Below, in pieces: positions 11,438 to 22,331 of a DNA stretch of 64,000 bases. The notes beneath the pieces are model-generated. The model made no database searches. It saw only the letters and a program-made list of their open reading frames with translations, and was not told where the DNA came from. Source of the stretch: Sthenelais limicola (lineage: Eukaryota; Annelida; Polychaeta; Phyllodocida; Sigalionidae); contig OW804095.1 of NCBI GenBank assembly GCA_942159475.1, positions 62,462,773-62,526,772 of the forward strand. The letters run 5' to 3'. How positions within the stretch are numbered: the first letter of the stretch is position 1; every line of letters begins with the position of its first letter. The translations under genes were made by a program, and so were the position numbers.

Positions 11438-14228
11438 TCTCCAAGTGTGGGGTAGAGGTAACTGCAGGTAGGGGTGTGCGGTGGTAGAAGTAACTGGGGG
11501 TAGATGTGTGTGGGGTAGAGATAACTGGGGGTAAAGGTGTGTGGGGGTAGAGGCAACTGGGGGTGAAGGTGTGTGGGGATAGAGGTATATAACTGGGAGT
11601 AAGGTGTGTGGGGGTAGAGGTAACTTGGGGTAGATGTGTCGGGGATGGGGGGTAGCGGTAACTTGGGTTTAGCTGCCTTTCCATAGATGCGGTTTTTCAT
11701 GCCGCGCACGGCACGCGGCAAATAATCGTTCACATGCATTTCTATTGAGCCCTTTCCATAGGCGCGGCTACCCGCACGGGTCGTTGCCGCGTGGTAAAAC
11801 GAATCGCTCACTGCTCGATTTTTTTTGGTGGGGGGTAGAGGTAACGGGGGTTAGATGTGTGGGGAGGTAGAGGTAATTGGGGGTAGATGTGTGTGTGTGT
11901 GGGGGGGTGGGGGGGTAGTGGTAACTAGGGGTAGATGTGTGGGGGTAGAGGTAACTGGGGGTAGATGTGTGAGGGGGTAGAGGTAACTGGGTGTGAAGGT
12001 GTGTTGGGGGTAGAGGAAACCGGGGGTAGAGGTGTGTGGGGGTAGAGGTAACTGGGGGTAGATGTGTGTGGGGCTAGAGATAACTGGGAGTAGATATGTG
12101 TGGGGGTAGAGATAACTGGGGGTAGATGTGTGTGGGAGTAGAGATAACTGGGGGTAGATATGTGTGGGGGTAGAGGTAACTGGGGTAAAGGTGTGGGGGG
12201 GGTAGAGGTGACAGGGGGTAGATGTGTGGGGGGGTAGAGGTAACTGAGGGTAAAGGTGTGTTGGGGTAGATGTATCTGGGGTCAAAGGTATGTGGGGGTA
12301 GATGTATCTGGGGTAAAGGTATGTGGGGGGTAGAGGTAACTGGGGGTAGATGTGTGGGGGGGTAGAGATAACTGGGGGTGGAGGTGTGTGGGGGTAGAGG
12401 TTACTGGGGGTAGATGTGTGTTGGGGTAGAGATAACTGGGGGTAGATGTGTGTGTGGGGGTAGAGGTAACTGGGGGTGGAGGTGTGTGGGGGTAGAGATA
12501 ACTAGGGGTAGAGGCTACTGGGGGTGGAGGTGTGTGGGGGTAGATTTAACTGGGGGTAAAGATGTCTGGGGGTAAAGGTGTATGGGGGTGGAGGTAACTG
12601 GGGGTAAAGGTGTGTGGGGTAGAGATGACTGCGGGTAGATGTGTGTGGGGGTAGAGGTTACTTGGGGTAGATGTGTGTTGGGGTAGAGATAACTGGGGGT
12701 AGATGTGTGTGGGGGTAGAGGTAACTTGGGGTGGAGGTGTGTGGGGGTAGAGATAACTAGGGGTGGAGGTGTGTGGGGGTAGAGGTCACTGGGGGTGGAG
12801 GTGTGTGGGGGTAGATTTAACTGGGGGTAAAGATGTCTGGGGGTAGAGATGATGGGGGTAGATGTGTGTGGGGGTAGAGGTCACTGGGGTAGAGGTAACT
12901 GGGGGTAGATGTGTGTGTGTGTGTGTGGGGGGGGGGGGGTAGAGGTAACTGGGGGTAGAAGTGTGTGGGGGTAGAGGTAACTGGGGATAGATGTGTGTGG
13001 GGGTAGATGTGTGTGTGTGTGTGGGGGGGGGGGTAGAGGTAACTGAGGGTAAAGGTGTGAGGGGGTAGATGTATCTGGGGGTAATGGTGTTTGGGGGGTA
13101 GAGGTAACGGGGGTAGATGTGTGTGGGGGTAGAGGTAACAGGGGGTAGATGTGTGTGGGGGGTAAAGGTAACAGGGGGTAGATGTGTGTGGGGGTAGAGG
13201 TAACTGGGGGTAGATGTGTGTGGGGGTAAAGGTCACTGGGGGTAGAGGTCACTGGGGTAGAGGTAACTGGGGGTAGGTGTGTGTGGGGGGGTAGATGTGT
13301 GGGGGGGTAGAGGTAACTGGGGGTAGAAGTGTGTGCGGGTAGAGGTACCTGGGGGTAGATGTGTGTGGGGGGGTAGAGGTAACTGGGGGTGGAGGTGTGT
13401 GGCGGTAGAGATAACTGGGGGTGGAGGTGTGTGGGGTAGAGGTTACTGGGGGTAGATGTGTGTTGGGGTAGAGATAACTGGGGGTAGATGTGGGTGGGGG
13501 TAGAGGTTACTGGGGGTTGAGGTGTGTGGGGGTAGATTTAACTGGGGGTAATGATGTCTGGGGGTAGAGGTGACTGGGGGTAAAGGTGTATGGGGGTGGA
13601 GGTAACTGGGGGTAAAGGTGTGTGGGGGTAGAGATGACTGGGGTGGAGGTGTGTGGGGGTAGAGGTAACTGGGGTAAAGGTGTGTGGGGGTAGAGGTAAC
13701 TGGGGGTAAAAGTGTGTGGGGGTGGAGGTAACTTGGGGTAAAGGTGTGTGGGGGTAGAGGTGACTGGGGTGGAGGTGTGTTGGGGTAGATGGAACTGGGG
13801 TAAAGGTGTGTGTGTTATGTAACATTACGTAACATTGTGTAACCTCATTATATTTATATTATTATTAATTATCACCTATTATCACATTACTTAAAATCGC
13901 TAATTATACTTAACTAGCTAGGACTGTGCAAGTCTACTTATACACATATGGGGGTAGAGGTAACTGGGGTAGAGTTGTGTGGAGGTAAAGGTAACTGGGG
14001 GTAGAGGTAACTGGGGGTAGAGGTGTGCAGGGGTAGAGGTAACTGGGGCTAGAGGTGTGCGGGGGTAGAAGTGAAGTTAATGGGGGGGAGGGGAGGGGGG
14101 TTAGAGATTACAGGGGTGAAAGTAAGTGAATGGGTATGGGTTAGGGAAGTGAGGGGAGGGGTGTGTGGGAGTGTGGTAGGGGGAAGGGGAGATATGTTGG
14201 GGTAGATGTGGGTGAGGGTAGAGATGTG
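11438..14228. repeat. G-rich minisatellite, about 33-bp composite unit
   Basis: The plus strand consists of alternating half-units GGGGGTAGAGGTAACT and GGGGGTAGATGTGTGTG, with variants (GGTGGAGGTGTGTG, GGTAAAGGTGTGTG), giving a composite unit of about 33 bp repeated several dozen times. It is interrupted by unrelated sequence at 11686-11826 and by an AT-rich spacer at about 13816-13948. The right end becomes irregular and purine-rich. Because the unit is a multiple of three, the minus strand stays open in more than one frame and yields Pro/Thr/Tyr-rich conceptual peptides. These are not called as genes. The runs of five or more G give strong G-quadruplex potential on the plus strand, which is the template strand of the surrounding gene. 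Confidence 0.93.
11686..11826. other. Non-repeat insertion in the minisatellite
   Basis: About 140 bases unlike the flanking repeats: GC-rich, with CpG-rich words (GCCGCGCACGGCACGCGGC) and the related phrases CTTTCCATAGATGCGG and CTTTCCATAGGCGCGG about 60 bases apart. It looks like a small inserted or pre-existing fragment. No clear terminal repeats were identified. Confidence 0.5.
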
Positions 14229-14510
14229 TGGGGGGAGTGATGGCCTAACTTATTATATATCTTTTCTCATATCAGGTAAAGTGAACCACTTGGTTCGGTT
14301 TATCTTAAGTGGTGGTTCGCTTTATATGAAATGTCAGGTAAAGCGAACCAACTCTACACAATATTTCCATGGAGACTATTGGTATTAATATGCATAGTAA
14401 TATAATTAATTCATGTGCCATAGGAAGCTGACCCACTCTAATGTTCATTTGAAGTTTGAATGGTTTGTTGCTATTTTTTTTATAATGAGAAATCAAGATG
14501 AAGACGAAAT

Positions 14511-14536
14511 GGTTCGCTTTACCTTAATGCACCCTA
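14511..14536 (-). repeat. Right terminal inverted repeat
   Basis: Reads GGTTCGCTTTACCTTAATGC followed by ACCCTA on the plus strand. This is the reverse complement of the left end, apart from three mismatches. Confidence 0.75.
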
Positions 14537-15679
14537 TATCAGCCATTGTGTTCAGTGGTCAGAGAACGTTTTCAAGTACAACTTCTGTATAATTATAGCC
14601 TATATCTCTTTTGAGCAATTTGATTGAATACACTCCCATGCAGGATGTCTCAGGTATTCAATATATTGACAAAAAAGCATTGCCTTTTAAACTGGTACAA
14701 ATATATTATGTCGTTCATGATTTTCGATGAGGTGCGAATCCCATAGAAAGAGGATTTCATCCATAGAATGAGGATTTCAAGAATAACAGTTGGACCGGCC
14801 TCCCTTCGTCCTACGTTTCAAGCCCAAAGGTTAGCACGGTTCTGATGTGAAATAATGAGCCACAAAGCGAAGAAAATGATGAAATGCTATCTTTGCAGTA
14901 GTCGCCAGTCATAGGTCAGAAAGTTATGCAAAATTAATCCTTCTTTCATCTTGTCATCCGAACAGAATCGCCTCTTCTTCCCAAGGGACAAACGGTCCTC
15001 CGTTATTACTGTTTCTGAGAACAAGGGAGGATTCTTTGTCAGAAGTCCTGATAGAGGGGTCTGTACATATCCGAGAATACCCCCAGAACTGTACCCTTAA
15101 TCAGAGTGTAAGGGAAGTTAATGGTCCGCTATTAGCTTTATGCAGCGGCAAAAGCAGTCGACATTAGTCTTCAAAAGTGAGAGCGTGGGTTTTCCTCTAA
15201 GGCTAGGAGGGAATGAAACCTCTAGTGAAAAAAATGACGTGATGCTATGGAATAATGGATGTAGATAGAATACTTTCACAAAATGCCATAATATAACCAT
15301 GAGTCACCAACATATTTTGAGCAGTCTTACATCGAAGGGGATCTTTTGTACTGCGTTATCCAGAGAAATTAAAGATTGAAACCGCTGAATTTAATCTGCT
15401 AATTCTACAGTAACTCTGTTCTGGAAAATGTTTGCAATTAATACAATTATCTGACAGGACCTATCCGCGCTGGATCGATCTTTCCACCCTGCGGGGAGGG
15501 GCGGACAGGTCCAAGGAAGAAAAGTCCTAGAACCTATAAAACATCTATATTAATTTATGCTTTGATGTCCAGATATCATAAATCAAATAAAAGAATCGGG
15601 GTTTATGAGATCTGACACAGCGAGGAGAAAATAAGAAACGTAACAGAAGAGAGAGGAAAACAGTGATTAATATTCATAC
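14537..15679. other. Remainder of the Ig3-Ig4 intron
   Basis: 1.1 kb with no recognisable exon. In particular, no hydrophobic GPI-signal exon that would end a three-Ig isoform could be recognised on the minus strand. Confidence 0.5.
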
Positions 15680-15812
15680 CATGGACATCCAGTGACTTTT
15701 CAGCCCGACCGAACTCATTCTCCGCTACACATGTATATCGGCCAAAATCGGACGGTTCCAGATGATAGATGAAGGCACCGAGGGTGCGGATGAATTCCCC
15801 AACATCCCATGT
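15680..15812 (-). CDS. Ig domain 3, C-terminal half
   Basis: The 133-base exon has acceptor GCCGAGGCAG and donor GTATGA, phase 0 in and phase 1 out. It encodes residues 237-280. The F-strand motif SDFGRYTC (D258, G260, Y262, C264) is followed by VAENEFGRAEKSLDV, the typical F-G hairpin and G strand of I-set domains ('AxNxxG'). In lachesin-type proteins this would be the last Ig domain before a GPI signal; here the frame continues into Ig4 through a phase-1 junction (Asp281). Confidence 0.92.
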
Positions 15813-16509
15813 CTGCCTCGGCAAATATAAAAACACCAGTACTGATCACTTCCAATGGTTACCAGAGCGAAATATGATGCTCAAGGTGGGTTTCTTCCTC
15901 AAAGTGAAGCTCAGTGACTTTCACGCATTCAGAAGCAAGTAGTACACGAACTATGAGTTGCCACTGGTATTATCGTTTATGCAAGCAGAGAATTATATAT
16001 ATTGATTTCACTGAGTAAAAGGATAATTATAATGACCTGGATTCAATTAATGTGATTTACATCGATTTGCCATTTTAATCGAATAATATTAATTAGAGAA
16101 TAGAATAGAATAATCTTTTATTTGTCGATGCAATTAGCGTAGCACACACAGACCAACATCAACACAAAGGGAAATAGCTTTTATATGCCTCCTTATATAA
16201 TGAGCCAGTATATGAGTACACACATTGATCAGAAGTACAAGTACCTGGGACAGGGGAATAGAGACATTAATACTAAGATTAGATTATTATTATCAAATTG
16301 GAAACATTGTTCAATTAGATTATGAATCTATCTCAAGCATAGATAATCCAAGGAGGCGAAGTCGTTGCACGTACATGACCGACAGCGACTAAAAACAGGT
16401 AGTAAAATGTTCATCGGAATGCAGGGGCGAGAGTGAAGCAGTGGGCATAATTTAGTAGTCACCATAGGTATATATTATATATGTAGACATGTATGGGCAG
16501 TTACTTTAC
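15813..16509. other. Intron inside Ig domain 3
   Basis: 697 bases, AT-rich, no features recognised. Confidence 0.6.
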
Positions 16510-16664
16510 CTGTATGCGGTATTTTGATGAATCTGCTAGTCTGGCACCATCTTTGGCCCAGTAGTGGGTGGTGAGGGGATTAGCGGTGATCATACACTCC
16601 AGTAGTGTATCCCGTCCTGTTTGTTGACTAATCCTCTGGTAAGGCAGGTCGATCTCTGGTGCGT
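16510..16664 (-). CDS. Ig domain 3, N-terminal half
   Basis: The 155-base exon has acceptor GCTATGTAAAAG and donor CAG/GTAAAG, phase 1 in and phase 0 out. It encodes residues 186-236 (preceded by split Tyr185), starting APEIDLPYQRISQQTGRDT. It contains C208 in DTLLECMITANPLTTHYWAK (203-222) and core W220. This 'G-x-D-T-x-L-E-C ... A-x-P ... W' pattern is a hallmark of the third domain of lachesin/DIP/IgLON-type proteins (family knowledge). The acceptor lacks a long pyrimidine tract but is supported by phase and homology-like content. Confidence 0.92.
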
Positions 16665-18241
16665 CTTTTACATAGCAAAGAGAATAGAACAATTCCGGTA
16701 GAGATACATAAAGTGCGGTGTGCATCGATATGGAAGAAATGTAACAGACTAAGAAGCTAGGTACGTTTAGCATGAGCAATCTTAAAGAATATTATGTATG
16801 GATAGGTTGACTACACACTGGTGAAAACCACTCTGGGATTGGTTTGAATTGCTTTAAAATGAAATGTCATCATATCCCCCCCCCCCCCCCCCGAAACTAA
16901 AGAATATTAGTTTTGAAAATTGTACAATATCCTTATGCATTACGGGATCAATTTATGTTAGTAGGTACCTAAAGTCGTATACTATCTTTCATTACATTCT
17001 ACGGTACAGCTGAAACTAGAAAGCCTATCCATAACATAAATGTGTGATAATATGGTTTGAGAACGAAGTCAAAATAATGGGTATAACGGTTTGTCTGGGC
17101 CGAGATGAAATTTCAATCCACCAATGTTCTTTTGAGTGCAATTAATTATATAAAACGTGATAGAAAACAATTAAAATGCCAAAAGTAAAAATTCACTAAA
17201 TAAAAGAAACAAGGAGAAAAATACTCGTGTTTTGAAAGAGACACTCATAAAGACATTTGCAAAACAATCTGGCCTCCCATTAGCGTAATAAGAACTTTCT
17301 CCTTTGTGAAACGGATAAAGGAGGCATGACATTGAAATGTCTGAGGTAAAACCGAGAAAGAAGGATTTCACTGTAATTTAATGCCTTGTTTTCTATGACT
17401 AAAAGGTAAGAAGGTATTAAAGTCACGCGAAAATATCCACAAATGAGAGTTTTGCAGCGTAGGCAATTTCCAATGGCTTACAATCATTGCAAAAATGTCA
17501 CATCGTGCCTTGTATTTGTCTATCGGCCTTATATTTGTAGATTGAATTTAGTGGCATCAATGAAATGTCCACTGAATGGTGCTATGCGTCAGGTTCACCA
17601 ACTAAATTCTCAGTATACACCTCCCCTTTATTTAACCGCTACTACTACAAGGCGAGGGTGAGGGTGTCTCTTTTATACACAGTCACAATCCTATTAACCA
17701 GTGATATTTCCTTCTAACATGTTCTATGGCTTACGGTTGTACAACACATTTGATAGATAAGGCGTAAACTAGTTGTAACACACATCTTTTTATGTTACAT
17801 GATTTACTGTAGATAATACGTTTGTTCAATAAAGGAAGTTGTGGGGACTCATGAAATGAATGAAGAAAACTACTATGACAGACTGCTGAATATGCAAGCT
17901 TTAAAATCTCGAGAATATAATATGATGACACTGATATACAAAGACCAGTGTGATTGGAATATTACCGTGCACAAATAAAGAAATTAGTTCAGGACGAAAA
18001 TTAGCGTCCGCTAAAGGAAACACTCACTAGGGAAATAGAATACTACGTTCTTGCATTTCGGAGATGATCAACTCCAAGAAAAAGGAAAATGGCTTGCAAA
18101 GGAAATCATAAAAATAACGCAAATTTAATCATAGAAAGTGTCCAATGAGAAGGACTCCAATGGTCCAATTATTAGTCATATATCCAATATATTGAAAACT
18201 CTAGAAAGCTGTAGAACTATAAAACTATAGAATCTACCTAC
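16665..18241. other. Intron between Ig2 and Ig3
   Basis: 1.6 kb. It contains a homopolymer run of 17 C at 16876-16892. Nothing else is supported. Confidence 0.6.
16876..16892 (+). repeat. Poly-C run
   Basis: Seventeen consecutive C on the plus strand, inside the Ig2-Ig3 intron. Confidence 0.95.
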
Positions 18242-18370
18242 ATTTGATATCAATTTTAAACGTTCGCTGGTCGCCGGGCGAGATACCATTGTCAGCGACA
18301 CACTCATATGTCCCTCCTTGTTCTCGTGTGATGTTCATTAAAACCAACGATTCTAGACCGGAGGCCACTT
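18242..18370 (-). CDS. Ig domain 2, C-terminal half
   Basis: The 129-base exon has acceptor TATGTTTCCAG and donor GTAGGT, phase 1 on both sides. It encodes residues 143-184. ESLVLMNITREQGGTYEC gives the E and F strands with C165, and VADNGISPGD is the F-G hairpin. N154-I-T is a glycosylation sequon. The aspartate usually found four residues before the tyrosine corner is Gln159 here (REQGGTYEC). The lachesin/IgLON second domain has the same 'S-L-x-L-x-N-I-T/S-R ... G-x-Y-x-C-x-A-x-N-G' pattern. Confidence 0.92.
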
Positions 18371-18909
18371 CTGGAAACATAGTTTAGAAATTAGCAATTG
18401 ATAGTATATAATCATAATATAATCAACCCAATTTGCAATCATGCAGAATGGGAATTATCAACCTGATGATACACACGCAGACCCAGAAAGCAACTTCTAC
18501 ATATTATTGATCACTGATTATCACACATATCTATAATAATAAATAATTATTCATACTTGGAGAATTTGCGGCCTTTTATAGCACAGGTACATATTTCATA
18601 TCGAGTAATATGACCAAATCATTATTGACAGACCAATGTAAGGTGACACATGTAAGATTCGTCCCAGAATATTTGGTGACTAAGGAATAAGAAATACTTT
18701 TTTTATATTTCACTCGGACTGACACATGTTTTTCCACTCTTTTTTCCAAAGTGAACCTTCCGGGAAAACAGTGATCAGATGACGACACAGGAGCGTGCTT
18801 TTGATATCACCCTCCCTGAAAAAAGTGCCCTGTTCCGAAGCCCCTTGTGAATTGAGGCAGATGGAGAGAAAAAGGAGAAAATTGCGTTGCTACTAGCCTT
18901 TCTTCTTAC
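18371..18909. other. Intron inside Ig domain 2
   Basis: 539 bases with no recognisable feature. Confidence 0.6.
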
Positions 18910-19038
18910 TGTCGAAGGTAAACTTGTACCACGTGATTTCGGGAACGGGATATCCTGATGCGGTACAAGAAAGAGTGACGTCATCTCCAATCTTCACAGG
19001 CACTTCTCTCGGAGAATGCTCATCAATTGTAGGAGGGT
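18910..19038 (-). CDS. Ig domain 2, N-terminal half
   Basis: The 129-base exon has acceptor TTCCCTTCCAG and donor GTAAGA, phase 1 on both sides. It encodes residues 100-141 after split Tyr99. YPPTIDEHSPREVPVKIGDD gives the A strands, followed by VTLSCTASGYPVPEITWYK with C123 and W135. The linker YPPTI and the 'SGYPxPxITW' motif are characteristic of I-set domain 2 in lachesin-like proteins. The exon is the same length and phase as its partner exon 18242-18370. Confidence 0.93.
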
Positions 19039-19349
19039 CTGGAAGGGAAAAAAACAGTTTTATCGGCTCTAATCAGAGACTTATGAAGCACCCAAAGTCT
19101 AATGTTCTAGTTAATTGTCCATTCTATGAGTTTCGCTGATTAAAAGAGAGCTTTCTTTAAAAGTCAATGCCCTCGAGGCTATGTTTAATCCCTTACTCCT
19201 TTTTTAGTTTTTGAAGTAAAATTCTAAAGAAAGAATGCTTAAATAAACTCTCTTGCACACAATGGATGGAGCAAGACTATTCAAGAGGAGAATCCCGCGA
19301 GGGCACTTATCAGCATCTCCCTCACTTGAGCGAACATCGGACCACTTAC
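19039..19349. other. Intron between Ig1 and Ig2
   Basis: 311 bases, the shortest gap between coding exons apart from 8893-9147. Nothing else is seen. Confidence 0.6.
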
Positions 19350-19554
19350 ATTGAACTTTGAGATCCACGTGTTTAGTGACGGTTGGTGACGTATTGATGA
19401 CGCAAGAGTAGACGCCCTGATCTGACTTTCGGATAGCATCGATTCGCAGGTTCCATTCCTTGACGTAAGGGCGTAGCACCGCTATCCGAGGATCATCAAC
19501 TATACGCTGTTCGTTAATAGTGAGCATTTCAGAACGTGGATCCTTCCAGATCAC
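19350..19554 (-). CDS. Ig domain 1, C-terminal part
   Basis: The 205-base exon has acceptor CATCTTCAATCTATGCAG and donor GTAAGT, phase 0 in and phase 1 out. It encodes residues 31-98. It starts VIWKDPRSEMLTINEQRIV with core W33; the middle includes DDPRIAVLRPYVKEWNLRID, and the F-strand motif is SDQGVYSC (D75, G77, Y79, C81). Then comes VINTSPTVTKHVDLKVQ. The 'R-I-x-D-D-x-R ... W-x-L-x-I ... D-x-G-x-Y-x-C-x-I-N-T-x-P' arrangement is diagnostic of the first, V-type domain of the lachesin/DPR/DIP/IgLON group. That domain carries the homo- or heterophilic binding face in characterised members. Confidence 0.94.
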
Positions 19555-22331
19555 CTGCATAGATTGAAGATGCAATAGTGCCTTTTTTTACTCCAGGTCA
19601 GGAAATAGTTCAATTCGGATCCTTGTGATAAGAGTTGAGATAGAACGCAGAAACAAACTAGGAGGTGGATTTTTTGCCACCTAAAAGGTCATCACAATTG
19701 ACACGTGTACAGCAGGATTTGCGATTTGATCGGGAAATTTGAAATAGGAATATAAGTAATGTACATGAATATCATACATGATATAATAACGTTGTTGGAG
19801 TAAATAAATGTTTTTAAAATATTTTCTTTGTTTAATTCTGACTTTGTATCACTACAACTTAATACAAATCCGAATTTAGTAAGTTATGATAACGATTGCG
19901 TGAATGAATTAGTTTTTCAGGCGTGGATTTAAACACACCCACATAACTACATACATTAAACAAAATATACATGTACGTCATAGAAAATTTAATCCCAAGG
20001 TCCCTTTCACCAAGGTACCAACATACTTTTTGTAATACTCCACTGTTCCTATAGGGTGGTCTACACTGGCTGCGGTAAGCTCTGCGGTAAGCTCTGCGGT
20101 AAGCCTTGCGATGGTGCTGTGTTGGTGAGGAGTGGAGAGGACCTGCCTACACTGACCATGTAGGCAGGACCTCGTCATTCCTCTCCATCTACAGCACTAG
20201 TACAACACCATCGCAAGGCTTACCGCAGAGCTTACCGCAGCCAATGGAGACCACTCTATATAATACAATTAAAAGTATATAGGAATTTGTGGAATAAGGA
20301 AAATACTACTGACTCATTTTGTCCATGAACTTGGACGGAAGAAAACCTGACTAATATCCTTAAGTGAAAACACTTTCTTTATTATAATTTAAGTAGGAAC
20401 ACTATTGCAGGTTGCCTCCTGATTACACTAATAGTCAACGTCATTAATAATTTGCTTTGTTTAAGCTTCGTAATACACGTAGACATTAGTTTCAATTGAT
20501 ACATTTGCAATAATAGAGGAGGCTCGCAAAATACCCAAGGCTGAGGGTTAATTTGTTTTTCTCAATTCTTAAATTGCCAAAAAATAGTGAATTTTGCCGA
20601 AATTTCAACACACTATAGGTACGCTGGGCATTAGAAGTAAATATTCATTCTAAGCACTACAGCATTTCAATTGTTCAGAGAGGAAGAATCAATGTTGTAA
20701 GCTGAGAGAGGTGAGGCAAAAACACTTACTCCTCTGTATGGGACTGAAGAGACTTAATATTATCCTGAGTTTGTGATAGAAACTAAAATAAAGGCGCGTT
20801 TATCAGCCAGCATTTATATTCAATAACACAATAAGAATGAAGTTCATCGGTCTAAAATGTGAATGCCATGACAGTATGACTAATGCAGCGTTTCTGTCTT
20901 TAATGTCACTAGATAATTGAAGCAGTATTATGGTTAATGGATCAACAACCAAGGCTTCTTGTGACTAGCTTATGGGAATGATGCTTTACGAGCAAGCTCA
21001 AATGTTTAGCCATGCTTAAAAGTTCGTGACCAGGTTTTAACTCTTGAAAGGAATATTCAATGCAAGGAAAGTGTATGTGTGTGGGTCACCAATGCATGTT
21101 GAGACATAATTAATCGGAGTATCGTTCAAACGAAAGATCATCATTCACTTAAGAAACTTCCAGATCGCCCTGGTCTCATTCAAAAGAGAAAGCTTCCTCT
21201 GGCAAGGCCTAGTGATTGCATTGTCAGGCGAGAATCCAATTAGCAGGTTTTGAAATGAACTTCTGAGAATGTTTTCCTGAAGCGATCCTCAGACGAAGAT
21301 GTGGAATTGGACCTTATTACCTCATTCTAAGGTGATCTAGAAAACATACATCTGAAAGCATTCCCGATGGGGTTATTTGAATTCACCACGAAAGCTTTCA
21401 TAAACACAGTTCATGCGTCCTAGTGTAGTTTCAAATTCAACGCATGAAATCAAATGAATAATGAAATCATTGTTTGACAGTCATAGCTAGCACTCCAATC
21501 AGCGGCAAACTGGGAGAGGAAAAGTCGACTGATACAAGGTGATATTTTAATGCAGCTGACGATGATGCATTCTAATGGTTAAAGCTTCGCCTCTTTCGTC
21601 CCATATATAAATGCATTAAAGGCATTAAACAAAGGGACCTTATTGATATAAATGTGCGAGTTTCACAGTTGTTTTATCAACGGATATGGGACCATTACGA
21701 ACTTTTATAACGTATCTCAAGAGGATGTCTAATTCGAATTGAATTCAAGCCTATTTAGAATACCGTAATCGAATATGCTAAGAAGCAAATTATATACAAT
21801 GCTCCAAGGGATCCTTCTCAATACCCTGTTGAGTGATCAATGTCGAGTAAGGATATAACTATTATTCCGTGTTAATTGAAGGAACAATTCACATTTAATG
21901 ACGGTTGCGTTGGGACCTATAGTCAAAATATAAGCTACGGTATGTTTGTTATTACTGTAAAAGACGGGAGAGAAAACTTCATGTAATATTTAACTCATTC
22001 TAACTCTTTTGTCTGGGTCGGAGTTCCTTTTGTATTATTCCTCCTCCTGTGGTTTGGCAAAAAAATGTAAGTTGATATGTTAAATATTACGTGACCACTT
22101 TTCTTCCATCAATGGAAAGACAGAGCCACAGGACAAAGGAAAAAAACAGATACACAAACGGGCATTTTGAAAACTCTTAATTGAAATTTCGTAAAGAGCT
22201 AGAGTCACATATGTCGCCGCCTGACAACACATTTACATAATAATTATACAAATATAGTTCTGAGACATTAATCAAGAATCGCGCCTGACTTATCAGATAA
22301 TAATAGACGGGAAGAAATATAATAAACTCAC
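19555..22331. other. Intron inside Ig domain 1
   Basis: 2.8 kb. It contains the fold-back element at 20052-20258. Otherwise AT-rich and without recognisable exons. Confidence 0.6.
20052..20258. mobile_element. 207-bp fold-back element (MITE-like)
   Basis: The two halves are inverted copies. The left arm starts TAGGGTGGTCTACACTGG and the right arm, reverse-complemented, starts TAGAGTGGTCTCCATTGG. Both continue through GCTGCGGTAAGC, then CTTGCGATGGTG, to GTCCTGCCTACA or a close variant near the centre. The left arm carries one extra copy of the 12-base unit TCTGCGGTAAGC. A central loop of a few bases is flanked by CCTGCCTACA and TAGGCAGG. TA at each end suggests a TA target site. There is no coding capacity. 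In the pre-mRNA of the surrounding gene it would form a hairpin of nearly 100 bp. Confidence 0.8.

Larger units (their letters stand above)
10381..14536. mobile_element. 4.16-kb TIR element carrying a minisatellite
   Basis: Ends are inverted repeats: 10381-10406 and the reverse complement of 14511-14536 agree at 23 of 26 positions and begin TAGGGTGC. Both ends start with TA, consistent with a TA target duplication or a TA-containing terminus; with one TA restored, the flanks would read ...AGCAGG-TA-TATCAGCC.... Inside each end lies a cluster of further copies of the motif GGTAAAGCGAACC in both orientations: left cluster 10381-10854, right cluster 14273-14524. Subterminal repeats of this kind are typical transposase-binding arrays. 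No transposase frame is present, so the element is non-autonomous. It occupies most of the Ig3-Ig4 intron; without it that intron would be about 1.2 kb. The superfamily is not assigned. Confidence 0.7.

Noticed and set aside
11371..13825. Several overlapping minus-strand open frames of 95-146 codons encoding Pro/Thr/Tyr-rich repeats
   Set aside because: They are translations of the minisatellite; openness follows from the unit being a multiple of three, and more than one frame is open at the same place.
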